DNA of 64,000 nt from MWBF01 sp040772005 (GCA_040772005.1 JAXGYZ010000004.1:434001-498000); one strand, 5' to 3'; counted from the stretch's first letter, positions 33,339 to 41,776 are shown. Numbers and translations: made by a program. The notes: generated from the letters alone by a model not told the origin.

Positions 33339-34232
33339 TTAGCCTTTGAGCCCGGTGAGTGTGATGCCTTCGACTACGTACTTCTGTGCGAAGAAATAGA
33401 GGGTAATCATCGGGAGCAGGGATACGACCGATGCCGCCATCAGGTAGCCCCATTGCGTGCTGTAGAGGCCCTTGAACGATGCCAGGCTCAACGCCAGGTT
33501 GTATTTCGCCGCGTCATTCAGGATGATCAGCGGCCACAGGAAGTCGTTCCACCCGCGAATCACCGAGAAGACTGTCACGGTTGCCAGCGCAGGCTTCGAC
33601 AGCGGCAAGATGATGCGCCACCAGATGCCGATATAACTGCACCCGTCGATCTTTGCGGCATCATCCAGCTCCGTCGGGATGGTCATGAAGAATTGGCGCA
33701 GCAAAAAGATGTAAAAGGCATCGCCGAAGAACGCCGGGACCAACAACGGCAGGTAGGTGTTGAGCCAGCCGAACTCCTTGAACATGATGAAGCGCGGAAT
33801 CATCGTCACCTGTTCCGGCAGCATCATCGTCGAAAGCAACACCAGGAACAGCGCATTCTTGCCAGGGAACCGGAAGCGGGCGAAACCGTACACGATCCAG
33901 GAGCTGGCGAGGACGATCGCCGCCGTCCCCACGCCGGTCAGGAAGACCGTGTTCCGCAGCGCGCGGCCGAAGTTCATCAGGTCCAGCGCCTTAGGATAGT
34001 TCTCCCACAGGAAGGGGTCGGGAATCCACTGGGGCGGGTAAATCCAGATGCGCGCCTCGATCTTCAGCGAGGATGACAGCATCCAGAAGAAGGGCAGGGA
34101 AAAGAGAATCCCCAGGCCGGTAAGCAGGACATACCAAAGCGCCTTCGCCACCCATTTCTGTACACGGTGCCGGCTGACTCTGGGCGTGAGGGGTTGGCTG
34201 AGCGGCGCAAACGTTTCAGCGGTCGTCTTCAT
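33339..34232 (-). CDS. Sugar ABC transporter permease (MalG/UgpE type)
   Basis: A 297-residue six-helix permease with the EAA-like loop DDAAKIDGCSYIGIWWRIIL. ALWYVLLTGLGILFSLPFFWM is helix 1. It ends GLTGLKG, a common ending in this family. Start codon 5 bases after the stop of its partner permease. Together with the binding protein at 35266 it forms an importer with no ATPase gene. Confidence 0.9.
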   Translation of the reverse strand: MKTTAETFAPLSQPLTPRVSRHRVQKWVAKALWYVLLTGLGILFSLPFFWMLSSSLKIEARIWIYPPQWIPDPFLWENYPKALDLMNFGRALRNTVFLTGVGTAAIVLASSWIVYGFARFRFPGKNALFLVLLSTMMLPEQVTMIPRFIMFKEFGWLNTYLPLLVPAFFGDAFYIFLLRQFFMTIPTELDDAAKIDGCSYIGIWWRIILPLSKPALATVTVFSVIRGWNDFLWPLIILNDAAKYNLALSLASFKGLYSTQWGYLMAASVVSLLPMITLYFFAQKYVVEGITLTGLKG

Positions 34233-34237
34233 CGGGC

Positions 34238-35173
34238 CTACTCCTCCGTCAGCTCACTCTCATAGTAGACCCACCTCGTAGACAGGCGGAGCTGTATGAG
34301 CGTGAGGATGATAATGATGATGAAGAGGATCCAGGCCATCGACGCCGCGTAGCCCATGCGCAGCAGCTTGAACCCCTGTCTGAACAGGTAGAGTACGTAG
34401 AAGAGGGTGGATTCGCGCGGCCCGCCCTGCGTCATGACGTACGCCGAGGTAAACACCTGGAACGACCCGATGATGCCGACGATCATATTGAAGAAGATGA
34501 CGGGTGTCATCATGGGCACCGTCACATTGCGGAAACGCTGCCAGGTGTTTGCACCGTCGATCTCAGCCGCCTCGTACAGGCTGCGCGGCACGCCCTGCAG
34601 CCCGGCCAGGAAGATGACCGCGGTTCCACCGACGCCCCAGATACTCATCAGGATAAAGGCCGGCTTGGACCATGCCTCATCCACCAACCAGCCCGGTCCG
34701 GGCAGCCCGATAGACCGCAGGAGGTGATTGATCAGGCCGAACTGGGGGTTGAACAGCCAGACCCAGAGGAGCGAGACTGCCACACCGGAAGTCACTGCGG
34801 GCAGATAGAACACCGTGCGATAGATGTTCATCCCCGGCAGCTTGACGTTGAGCAGCAGGGCGAGCAAGAAGGCCGCCATGAGGCCGAGAGGCACGCTGAA
34901 CAGGGTGTAGTAGACCGTGTTATACAGGGACAGACCGAAGAGGCGGTCTCTGGAGAGGAGTTCGACGTAGTTTTCCAGGCCGCGCCAAGTGGGGGCCGTA
35001 ATCAGCTCGTAGTCCATGAAGCTGAGGCCCAGTGACGCCAGGACGGGCCCCAGGGTGAAGATGAGAAAGCCGATTACCCAGGGGGTGACGAAAAAAATGC
35101 CCCAGCGTGCTTCCCGCGAAAGCCCTCGGCGGCCGGTGGTCCTTCCCGCGACGCTGTGAGTTGTGCCTGTCAT
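34238..35173 (-). CDS. Sugar ABC transporter permease (MalF/UgpA type)
   Basis: A 311-residue permease. Helix 1 is IFFVTPWVIGFLIFTLGPVLA, and the EAA loop is EAAEIDGANTWQRFRNVTVP. Also present is ESTLFYVLYLFRQGF before the last helix. It lies between the binding-protein gene and the second permease gene. Confidence 0.9.
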   Translation of the reverse strand: MTGTTHSVAGRTTGRRGLSREARWGIFFVTPWVIGFLIFTLGPVLASLGLSFMDYELITAPTWRGLENYVELLSRDRLFGLSLYNTVYYTLFSVPLGLMAAFLLALLLNVKLPGMNIYRTVFYLPAVTSGVAVSLLWVWLFNPQFGLINHLLRSIGLPGPGWLVDEAWSKPAFILMSIWGVGGTAVIFLAGLQGVPRSLYEAAEIDGANTWQRFRNVTVPMMTPVIFFNMIVGIIGSFQVFTSAYVMTQGGPRESTLFYVLYLFRQGFKLLRMGYAASMAWILFIIIIILTLIQLRLSTRWVYYESELTEE

Positions 35174-35265
35174 AGACCATTCCTCTTTACCATCAAGACT
35201 TCGGCGGTCGGCACTCTACGCGAAGCAGATCCGCCGGCCGCCGAAATCTTAACAAAGAGACTGCT

Positions 35266-36639
35266 TTACTCGGCTTCTTCCTTGGCCAGCGCGTCCTCGA
35301 TCTTGGGCTTGGCATCCGCCAGAGCTTCCTCAGGCGTCCGGTCACCGAAGATCGCTTCGTCAAAGGCCAGTTGCAGGGCCTCGGTGATGAGCGGATACTG
35401 CGTGCTGCGGGGCCGGGCGCGTCCGGTCGCCATGGCTTCCAGGAAGATTGCAAGCTGCGGCACTTTCGCCAGCCGCTGCTCGGCAATGCTCTTGCGGCCG
35501 GTCAGGGCGTAGCCGAACTCGGATGTATGCAACTGCCAGGTGTCGCTGGTGGTGAAGGTCATGAACGGCATGACCTGGGCGAGGTTCTTGCTTGCCGCAT
35601 TGGCGGACATGAGCCAGCCGCCGACGCCGCTGATGTACTCGCCATCTGCCGGTTTCGGGAACTTCAGAATGTCCCACTTGAACTCAGGTGGATTCGACAC
35701 TGTCAGATTCGCCAGGTCGAACGCACCTGTTGCGCTCATGATGACGACCTGCCCGTAGAAGGTGCCTTCGGGCCCGGCCTGCGCCACGCCGGAGCGCGGC
35801 CAGATCTTGTAAGTGTGGACCAGATCCTTGAGGAACTGGATGCCCTTGACGGCCGGCGCATCCGCGATGGTCACCTTCTTGGTGCTCTCTTCGTAGACAT
35901 CGCCACCATTCATCCAGATCCAGGGCAGGATCATCCAGGTGGAGCCTTCACCCAGGCAGCACCACGTCTCGAAGCCCCACTGCTTCACGGCGTCCCAGTT
36001 GAAGTCGGCCTCGTTCGGGTGCTTGCCCGCCTGATCGAAGGTCAGCGCCTGCCCGACCGTGATCATCTCATCCCAGTTGGTCGGCAGCTCGACGCCCGCC
36101 TCAGCGATCTTGTCCATGTTGACGCGGAGCGCCTGCGAGTTCGTCTCGATCGTGGTGGCGTAGGTCTTGCCGCGCCACTGCATCTCGGCCAGGGCGGACG
36201 GGTAGAAGTCATCCAGGACTGACTTGGGGACGACTGCCTCGTCCAGTTCCGCGCAGAGCCCGCGCGAGGCGAACGTCGGCAGGTTGATGCCATCGACGGC
36301 AAAGATGTCCGGCAGCGTGCCGCCTGCCGCCGCGGTCTTGAACTTTTGCTCCCACTCGTCGGGGACGCGGGTGAATTTGAAGTCGGTGTCAGGGTGATCA
36401 GGAAGGAAATTCTCGGCCAGGAACTCGTTGATCTTGATGTTTTCGTCGAGGGGATGTGGCGTCCACATCTCGATGGTGACCTTCTGGCCCGCCGCGGGCT
36501 GCTCGGCAGGCTGTTCTGCTGCCGGGGCTTCGCCTGCGGGGGCTTGTGTGGCCGGTGCCGCTACACAGCCGGCAAGGAGCGTAGTGCCGGTCGCGGCTGC
36601 AAAGCCCAAAAACTGACGACGTGAGAACCTTCGCATCAT
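35266..36639 (-). CDS. ABC sugar-binding lipoprotein with Tat-like signal
   Basis: A 457-residue extracellular solute-binding protein. The N-terminus MMRRFSRRQFLGFAAATG holds a twin-arginine motif (SRRQFLG) followed by the lipobox LLAGC, so it is probably exported folded by Tat and lipidated. A Pro/Ala/Glu linker precedes KVTIEMWTPHPLDENIKIN. The ligand is likely a beta-glucoside or glycolipid headgroup, judged only from the GH116 gene in the operon. Two adjacent ATGs are preceded by AAGGAGGA; 36639 is the first. Transcribed from the promoter at 36737-36766. Confidence 0.88.
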   Translation of the reverse strand: MMRRFSRRQFLGFAAATGTTLLAGCVAAPATQAPAGEAPAAEQPAEQPAAGQKVTIEMWTPHPLDENIKINEFLAENFLPDHPDTDFKFTRVPDEWEQKFKTAAAGGTLPDIFAVDGINLPTFASRGLCAELDEAVVPKSVLDDFYPSALAEMQWRGKTYATTIETNSQALRVNMDKIAEAGVELPTNWDEMITVGQALTFDQAGKHPNEADFNWDAVKQWGFETWCCLGEGSTWMILPWIWMNGGDVYEESTKKVTIADAPAVKGIQFLKDLVHTYKIWPRSGVAQAGPEGTFYGQVVIMSATGAFDLANLTVSNPPEFKWDILKFPKPADGEYISGVGGWLMSANAASKNLAQVMPFMTFTTSDTWQLHTSEFGYALTGRKSIAEQRLAKVPQLAIFLEAMATGRARPRSTQYPLITEALQLAFDEAIFGDRTPEEALADAKPKIEDALAKEEAE

Positions 36640-36736
36640 TTCCTCCTTGTGTGAGAAGCGCGACGACGATCTTCTATGCAATGCACTGGCAGGAAAGGGG
36701 CTCCTGACATGCAAGGACCACAAGCTGGATAATGAC

Positions 36737-36766
36737 ATTATACAACCTGTATGTTCTAGGCGTCAA
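36737..36766 (-). promoter_or_regulatory. Promoter of the ABC-GH116 operon with a direct repeat
   Basis: Minus strand TTGACG (36761-36766), 18-base spacer, TATAAT (36737-36742). Two copies of CAACCTGT on the plus strand (36743-36750 and 36764-36771), 21 bases apart, cover the spacer and -35, suggesting an operator bound on one face of the helix. A MITE-like element begins 10 bases upstream of the -35. Confidence 0.7.
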
Positions 36767-36776
36767 CCTGTCTTAA

Positions 36777-36949
36777 CAGGGCGAAATCATGTTGCACTCG
36801 TGCCTTCGGCCTGGCAGTTGAAACTGCGGCTACCACTGCAAAACCGACCTGCGTCGGTTAGTTTCCAGTCTGCGAAGGCAGACTTCGCAACGGTAGCCGC
36901 AACTTCAGTTGCCGGGTGGGTTCACCTGATGCACTCTGAAACCGCCCTG
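36777..36949. mobile_element. MITE-like element, copy 1 (family E)
   Basis: A 173-bp element with terminal inverted repeats CAGGGCG / CGCCCTG, extended imperfectly (CAGGGCGaaaTCA... against CAGGGCGgttTCA...). It is bounded by a perfect 9-bp direct repeat CTGTCTTAA at 36768-36776 and 36950-36958, the mark of transposition. The inside holds small palindromes (ACCGACCTGCGTCGGT, TCTGCGAAGGCAGACTTCGC region) and no gene. A second copy, in opposite orientation, is at 47787-47976. Confidence 0.85.
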
Positions 36950-37062
36950 CTGTCTTAACAAGACATCCATGCATCGTGCTTCCTGCATTGGGTCCGTTTC
37001 AATTTCGGGGCAAGCAAGCATCCTGATCGGAGCAGCGCATTTGGCCGCGCCGCGTCGTCGAA

Positions 37063-37136
37063 GGATGCAGCCCGCTAGACCGCGGAGCGCCCTTCGACTA
37101 CGGGCTGCGGCCCTCCGCTCAGGGTGCTCCGCTGAA
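37063..37136. repeat. Family F-related palindrome, copy 2
   Basis: GTCGAAGGATGCAGCCCG ... CCCTTCGACTACGGGCTGC, ending CCGCTCAGGGTGCT. It shares the CCGCTCAGG end and GTCGAAGG core with the elements at 18283 and 46328. It lies between the MITE and the next promoter. Confidence 0.65.
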
Positions 37137-37160
37137 TTGCACCCCCTGCATTTTGCCGCT

Positions 37161-37189
37161 TTGACACCGCCTGCGCAGCGTGTTATTAT
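37161..37189 (+). promoter_or_regulatory. Promoter for the VSR-like/Tudor gene
   Basis: TTGACA (37161-37166), 17-base spacer, TATTAT (37184-37189), 64 bases before the ATG at 37254. Confidence 0.7.
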
Positions 37190-37253
37190 CAGCGAACTAA
37201 CGTGCGATAGCTTCCGGGCTGCGCACGTTTATCACGTATAGGTGCAGACATAG

Positions 37254-37976
37254 ATGCAGGCAAACCTCGTTAACGGCTGGCGCGAAGTGCTGGCGCGCGT
37301 GTTCGACGGGTTCGAGACCGAATACGGCGTGATGCCGGAGTGGCTCGTCAACCCCGACACAAACCGGCGGCTCAAGCTCGACTGTCTCTACCCGGATATC
37401 GGCCTGGCCGTGCGCTTCGTCGGGCTGGAAGGCACCCAGCGCCGCCAGCGCAAGAGCGACGAAGAGGTCATGGCGGAGGCGGAGCGCGAGGATACGCGCG
37501 CCGCGGTCTGTCGCGCGCATGGCGTTGTCCTGGTCAGCATCGACCCGGACGGCGAGCCGCGCGTCGCGCTGCGCAACCTGGAGAGCGGGCTGGCGCGCGC
37601 AGCCGCGCAACTGGCTCAAAACAACCGGGTCGCACATGCGCGCAAGCAGAAGCTCATGCCGCTCATCAGCGTGGCGCGGCGCCGCGCCGGCGAGTTCACC
37701 GGCAAGCTCAATCCGCCAGAGAAGCTGAATATGTACGCGGAAATGTGGTGGGATCGCCAGGCTAACCTTGCGACCCAGGCGCCGGTCAAGAAGGGGCCGG
37801 TCAAGCCGCAGCCGTATCGCGTCGGCATGAGCGTCCACCATGAGCGCTTCGGGCCCGGCGAGATTACGGCCATCACGCCCGAAGGCAAGGACATGGTGAT
37901 CGCGGTCAATTTCGTCACCGCAGGCGAGCGCACGTTCTACGCCAGCCTCGTGGTAGACAAGCTGCTGCCCCAATAA
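37254..37976 (+). CDS. Putative VSR-like nuclease-fold protein with a C-terminal Tudor-like domain
   Basis: A 240-residue protein I do not recognise as a named family. Residues about 20-105 have a pattern like small PD-(D/E)XK proteins: WLVNPDTNRRLKLDCLYPDI, then LAVRFVGLEG, a charged helix (RRQRKSDEEVMAEAEREDTR) and GVVLVSIDPDG. Residues about 185-238, YRVGMSVHHERFGPGEI ending VVDKLLPQ, resemble the Tudor-like tail of UvrD/PcrA helicases that contacts RNA polymerase. The two-domain reading is inference. It could be a DNA-repair or transcription-linked factor. The nucleoside hydrolase follows 40 bases later. Confidence 0.75.
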   Translation: MQANLVNGWREVLARVFDGFETEYGVMPEWLVNPDTNRRLKLDCLYPDIGLAVRFVGLEGTQRRQRKSDEEVMAEAEREDTRAAVCRAHGVVLVSIDPDGEPRVALRNLESGLARAAAQLAQNNRVAHARKQKLMPLISVARRRAGEFTGKLNPPEKLNMYAEMWWDRQANLATQAPVKKGPVKPQPYRVGMSVHHERFGPGEITAITPEGKDMVIAVNFVTAGERTFYASLVVDKLLPQ

Positions 37977-38016
37977 TGCTCTCCAGCCAAAAAGGACTGC
38001 TGCCAGAGGAGGCAGA

Positions 38017-38931
38017 ATGAAGCCGCAAACCATCATCCTCGACACCGACATCGGCACCGATGTGGACGACTGCCTGGCGCTGGCCTTGCTCCTCGGCTCA
38101 CCGGAGGTAGAACTCGCCGCAGTCACGACCGTCTACGCGGACGTGCTGCTCCGCGCCCGCATGGTGCTGAAGCTGCTGGCGCTGCGTGGGCGTCACGATG
38201 TGCCGGTCGCAACGGGCGCACACTCGCCGCTGCTGGGCCGCGTGCCGATCTACTGGGGCGGGCACGAGGGGCAGGGGCTCCTGACCGAGGCCGACGCAAC
38301 GCTCTGCCCGGTGGATGAACACGCGGTCGACCTCATCGTGCGGATGGTCATGGCGCGGCCCGGCGAGATTACCCTGCTGCCGGTCGGCCCGCTGACCAAC
38401 ATCGCGCTGGCCTTCCTGCGCGAGCCGCGGCTGGCGCAGAACGTAGCCGGGGTGACGCTGATGGGCGGGGTGGTGGGCGGCGCGGGCAGCCTGCACCTGC
38501 CCTGGGTGGAGCACAACATCCGCTGCGACCCGGAGGCCGCGCACGTCGTTCTGTCATCGGGCGCGCCGCTGCGCATCGTACCGCTGGATGTCACCACGCA
38601 GGTCCGCATCCGCCCCAAGGACGTGGCCCGCATCCGGCAGGCGGGCGATGCCTATCACGAGGCTGTTGCGCACCAGGTCGAGATCTACCCCGGCTTTGCC
38701 CACCGCGACTGGACCTTCCTGCACGACCCGCTCGCCGCGGCGAGCCTGCTCCAGCCTGACCTCGTCGGCTGGGAGCCGGTGCGCGCGCTTATCGAGACCG
38801 AAGGCCGTCATACCGCGGGGCAGATGCTCGTCGCCGCGCCGACCGAAGCCGCGTGCGCCACCGCGGACATCGCGCTGACCGTGGACAGTGAACGCGCCGA
38901 GGCTTTCATCGTGAGCCGGGTAGCGAGCTAA
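38017..38931 (+). CDS. Inosine-uridine-preferring nucleoside hydrolase family protein
   Basis: A 304-residue nucleoside hydrolase. The calcium-binding N-terminus is TIILDTDIGTDVDDCLALAL, near the family DTDxGxDDxxAL signature but with TDV before the last DD. Later LLPVGPLTNIALAF, VTLMGGVVGGAG, EHNIRCDPEAAHVVLSSG and LHDPLAAASLL are all canonical. It cleaves N-ribosidic bonds for purine or pyrimidine salvage. CAGAGGAGG lies just before the ATG. Probably cotranscribed with the preceding gene. Confidence 0.92.
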   Translation: MKPQTIILDTDIGTDVDDCLALALLLGSPEVELAAVTTVYADVLLRARMVLKLLALRGRHDVPVATGAHSPLLGRVPIYWGGHEGQGLLTEADATLCPVDEHAVDLIVRMVMARPGEITLLPVGPLTNIALAFLREPRLAQNVAGVTLMGGVVGGAGSLHLPWVEHNIRCDPEAAHVVLSSGAPLRIVPLDVTTQVRIRPKDVARIRQAGDAYHEAVAHQVEIYPGFAHRDWTFLHDPLAAASLLQPDLVGWEPVRALIETEGRHTAGQMLVAAPTEAACATADIALTVDSERAEAFIVSRVAS

Positions 38932-38958
38932 AAAGGCGCATGGCAACGGATCAAACGT

Positions 38959-39540
38959 TTATCCGTTCTGATCCGTTGCCGCGTGATTCGCGTGAAGGGC
39001 TGACGTTCCCCGGAACTCGTCCGCAGTCATGCCGAACAAGATCAGGGCATAATAGCGACCCCGCGTGTAGACCGCCTCCCGGACGACGCCTTCACGCACG
39101 AAGCCGAGCTTATCGTGGAGCCGCAGCGACGCCTCGTTGTAGCTGTGGACGCCCACGTTCACCTTGTGATAGCGCAGTTCCTCGAAGTAATAGCGCAGGA
39201 TCAGGCGGATGGCTTCCGCAGCGTACCCGTTGCCCCGATACTCCTCCGCCACGTCCACGCCGTAGCTGAACGTGCCGTTGCGCCGATCGCAATCGTGGGT
39301 GCTGATGGAGCCGACCGGTTCGCCGGCGCGCGTTTCGATGACCCAGTGAAACGCGTCATCCTTGAGCTTCTGCCCACTCTGCTCCGCAGTCCAGGCTGCC
39401 ACGGAAGCCAGCGATGTCGGCGGCCAGACGAAGTCAAGCTGGCGAGCGCGCTCGCTGTCCTGGTTCCAGCGGAAGAAATGCTGTGCATCCCCCGGCTCGA
39501 TGCCCCGCAAGCAGATCGCCTCACCCTCCCAGTAATTCAT
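38959..39540 (-). CDS. GNAT acetyltransferase, RimJ/RimL-like
   Basis: A 193-residue GNAT enzyme. ICLRGIEPGDAQHFFRWNQD at the N-terminus, GYAAEAIRLILRYYFEELR as the acetyl-CoA pyrophosphate loop (motif A), and VGVHSYNEASLRLHDKLGFVREG as motif B. Such proteins acetylate protein N-termini, antibiotics or metabolites; the target is unknown. It is on the minus strand alone between plus-strand genes. Confidence 0.88.
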   Translation of the reverse strand: MNYWEGEAICLRGIEPGDAQHFFRWNQDSERARQLDFVWPPTSLASVAAWTAEQSGQKLKDDAFHWVIETRAGEPVGSISTHDCDRRNGTFSYGVDVAEEYRGNGYAAEAIRLILRYYFEELRYHKVNVGVHSYNEASLRLHDKLGFVREGVVREAVYTRGRYYALILFGMTADEFRGTSALHANHAATDQNG

Positions 39541-39726
39541 GCCACCCGCCTCCCCTTTGTGCCCGGCCGGTTACATTCTGCCGGCTGTCCTTTAGACCTT
39601 CTTAAGGTTGTCTTGAGTTGCTTGTAAAGACCTCTGCGGCTCACATGCTGTACACTTGGGGCGTGCGTTGATAATCATGCATCATGATGTTCGATTAGAC
39701 AAACAGATAGCACGCATGATGCAAAG

Positions 39727-39777
39727 TGACCTGCATACCAGGTGGCTGGGCACACCACCTGGCGTGCAGGTCATTTT
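39727..39777 (+). terminator. Long hairpin with T-run upstream of a membrane-protein gene
   Basis: Stem TGACCTGCA-CCAGGTGG pairs with CCACCTGG-TGCAGGTCA across a 2-base internal mismatch and the loop CTGGGCACA, followed by TTTT. It lies 32 bases before the ATG at 39809, in the leader, so it may work as an attenuator rather than a simple terminator. Confidence 0.6.
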
Positions 39778-39808
39778 GCAGCATCACAGCAGCGGGAGAA
39801 GCAACAGC

Positions 39809-40981
39809 ATGGCGATCCTACAGACTCTTTTTGCCGCCCTGGCGCGCCAGGCCGGGCGACTGCTGAACACGGTGTTCGGCTGGGCCACGACGACGCTCTT
39901 CGGCAAGGTGCCCCAGGAGCGGCAGACGTGGTTGTCTGTGCTGGCGTTGGCCTCGGTGGCCTGGCTGGTGGTCGTCATCGGCGTGATCTTCCCGAAGGCA
40001 GGCGTGTTCCTGCTCTCGTTTGTGACGCTGCCCGAATGGGTGAACGACAACATGGTCCGGCTGGCGATGCTGGCGGCTGCGCTGCTGCTGCCCCTGGTCG
40101 TCGGCTTCGTGTCGCTCAAGCTGCTGGACCCAGAAGACCGACCCCAGGGCAAGGGCGCTACGGTCAAGGCGATCTTCCGGGGCTACCCTGCCACGCTCGC
40201 CATCTCGATTGCGCTCATCATGATGATCGTCTTCGTTCCCATCATGAAGATTCGCACGATGTTCAAGCGCTGGACAACCGAGCACCTACCGATGATCGTG
40301 GAAGAGCAGGATTACATGGACACGGTCCAGGATATCTCGGATGCCTTGAACAAGGCCGGATTCGAGGTCCGCCGGCAGCGGGCTGGCTGGATGCTGCGGC
40401 TACCGCTCAAAGTGATGACGACCCTCTCGGGCCGCGGGAGCCACAACCTGATTGCCGATAATCTGACGACGCTGGTCTCCAAGCGGCTGGAGCTAATCCT
40501 GCACCCATCGGACCTGGCGATCAACGGCAGCAAGTACGATGCTGCCCGTGCCCGCGCCATTGTGGCCGAACAGCTTTCCTTCTCCAGCGCCTATCTGACC
40601 TGGACGAAAGAAGCGAACCAGATGGAGGACCGGCTGGGCCGGCTGTGGGATCAACTGCGGGCGCGCTCGAATGGGTTCGTGCCGGAGGATCTGGCACTGG
40701 AACTTCATGAATTCGAACGCCACCTGCAAGAAGCCAAAATCCAGCACGAAGAATGGGAAGTGCTGTTTCGGGAGAAGCTGCTGGTGGAGCGGGGCCTGTT
40801 GCAGGTCATGGCAGGTGTGACTGACCGGCCCCAGGAGCCCAGCGAAGTGAATGCCCGTGATCTGGGCATGCGCAATGTAACAAGCGCGGCAGAGGGCCAA
40901 TCACGCAGCCGGGTCATGCAGGTTGCTTCGCTCCTGGCAGCTATTGCCGTGACATGGTTCATCCGGGGACGCAGGATATGA
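39809..40981 (+). CDS. Polytopic membrane protein of unknown function
   Basis: A 390-residue protein. Three to four hydrophobic helices are near residues 48-70 (VLALASVAWLVVVIGVIFPK), 90-115 (MLAAALLLPLVVGFVSLKLL) and 130-152 (LAISIALIMMIVFVPIMK). A cytoplasmic region rich in alpha-helix follows (residues 165-360), and a last helix (SLLAAIAVTWFIRG) is at the C-terminus. I do not recognise the family. GGGAGAA precedes the ATG. The next gene encodes a CsbD/YqjD-like membrane-anchored protein, so a shared envelope-stress role is possible. A continuing open frame after the stop is noted separately. Confidence 0.75.
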   Translation: MAILQTLFAALARQAGRLLNTVFGWATTTLFGKVPQERQTWLSVLALASVAWLVVVIGVIFPKAGVFLLSFVTLPEWVNDNMVRLAMLAAALLLPLVVGFVSLKLLDPEDRPQGKGATVKAIFRGYPATLAISIALIMMIVFVPIMKIRTMFKRWTTEHLPMIVEEQDYMDTVQDISDALNKAGFEVRRQRAGWMLRLPLKVMTTLSGRGSHNLIADNLTTLVSKRLELILHPSDLAINGSKYDAARARAIVAEQLSFSSAYLTWTKEANQMEDRLGRLWDQLRARSNGFVPEDLALELHEFERHLQEAKIQHEEWEVLFREKLLVERGLLQVMAGVTDRPQEPSEVNARDLGMRNVTSAAEGQSRSRVMQVASLLAAIAVTWFIRGRRI

Positions 40982-41087
40982 ACGAACTCAACAGGATGAA
41001 CTGGAAGAGGTCCACGAGGATGTGGAAGCCCTCAAACGGGTGGCCGGCAGCCCGGCCGCTCCAAACAATATGCCGCAGTATACTTGA
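40953..41087 (+). other. Out-of-frame coding-like stretch after the membrane-protein stop
   Basis: In the +1 frame relative to the preceding gene there is an open stretch without a normal start codon. It reads QQDELEEVHEDVEALKRVAG and ends NNMPQYT before TGA (41085-41087). Its composition and GC-rich third positions look coding. It could be the displaced C-terminus of the 390-residue protein (a one-base deletion near 40978 would join them) or a remnant. Confidence 0.4.
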
Positions 41088-41108
41088 TGATAGCAGGAGA
41101 GAATCACT

Positions 41109-41504
41109 ATGTTAAGAAGAAAGAATCGTGATATGGAGAAACGGGTTCGGCAGATTCGTGAGGCCGTCATGGAACGCTGGGAGAAGCTGAGCGACCGTGA
41201 CCTGGAAACCCTCGGCAACACCTTCAACGAGTTGCAGGAGATGCTGGGCAAGCGGTATGAGCAGAAGCGTAAGCAGGCGCGGGTAGACCTTAAGCCGCTG
41301 ATGTCGGCTGTCGAGGCGAAGCGGGAAGTGCTGGATGACGTGGTCTCGACGGCCACGCAGCAGATAGGCAAGCAGGCGGGTGCATTGACCGTACAGGCCG
41401 GCAAGACGATGCAACAGAAGCCGTGGGTTGCGGCCCTGGCCGGCATGGCGTTTGGCCTCCTGGTGGTCTTTACCGTAGGCCGCCGCTACCTTGTGGAGAA
41501 GTAA
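41109..41504 (+). CDS. CsbD-like/YqjD-like membrane-anchored stress protein
   Basis: A 131-residue protein joining two known small-protein themes. Residues 1-60 (RQIREAVMERWEKLSDRDLE, GNTFNELQEMLGKRYEQKR) resemble CsbD stress proteins. Residues 65-131 are a helix with a final membrane anchor (WVAALAGMAFGLLVVFTVGR) as in ElaB/YqjD/DUF883 ribosome-hibernation-linked proteins. The GxxxG-type anchor ending in Arg-Arg is typical of that group. AGGAGAG precedes the ATG. Confidence 0.72.
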   Translation: MLRRKNRDMEKRVRQIREAVMERWEKLSDRDLETLGNTFNELQEMLGKRYEQKRKQARVDLKPLMSAVEAKREVLDDVVSTATQQIGKQAGALTVQAGKTMQQKPWVAALAGMAFGLLVVFTVGRRYLVEK

Positions 41505-41517
41505 TTCCTACCTTGCA

Positions 41518-41552
41518 GCAGGGACGGGTTGACAACCCGTCCCTGCCGTTTT
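41518..41552 (+). terminator. Intrinsic terminator
   Basis: GCAGGGACGGGTTG and CAACCCGTCCCTGC pair around a minimal loop, followed by CGTTTT. It ends the transcript of the CsbD/YqjD-like gene. Confidence 0.8.
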
Positions 41553-41629
41553 CGCAACTGTTCAGCGTTACCTCGGCACACCCACCAACCCGGGTTTGTA
41601 ATGGTGAACAATTACCTGCTTTGGAACGA

Positions 41630-41658
41630 TTGACGGGCCCGCGAGGAGATGCTAGAAT
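41630..41658 (+). promoter_or_regulatory. Promoter of the TGA-containing redox gene
   Basis: TTGACG (41630-41635), 17-base spacer, TAGAAT (41653-41658). The leader to the ATG at 41777 is about 110 bases. Confidence 0.7.
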
Positions 41659-41776
41659 CGGGCCGTAACCCTTAGCCCTGAACCAGCATCTGACCTATGG
41701 ACAGACTCGCACATTGCGGGCTGACCACCAACCGCCGGCCCTGCGCCGGTCACCTCAAAAAGGAGGTCCGGACCTG

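Noticed and set aside
30973..33342. 789-codon open frame on the plus strand opposite the GH116 gene
   Set aside because: It is the complement of a clear glycoside hydrolase. The long frame results from high GC content and has no recognisable protein.
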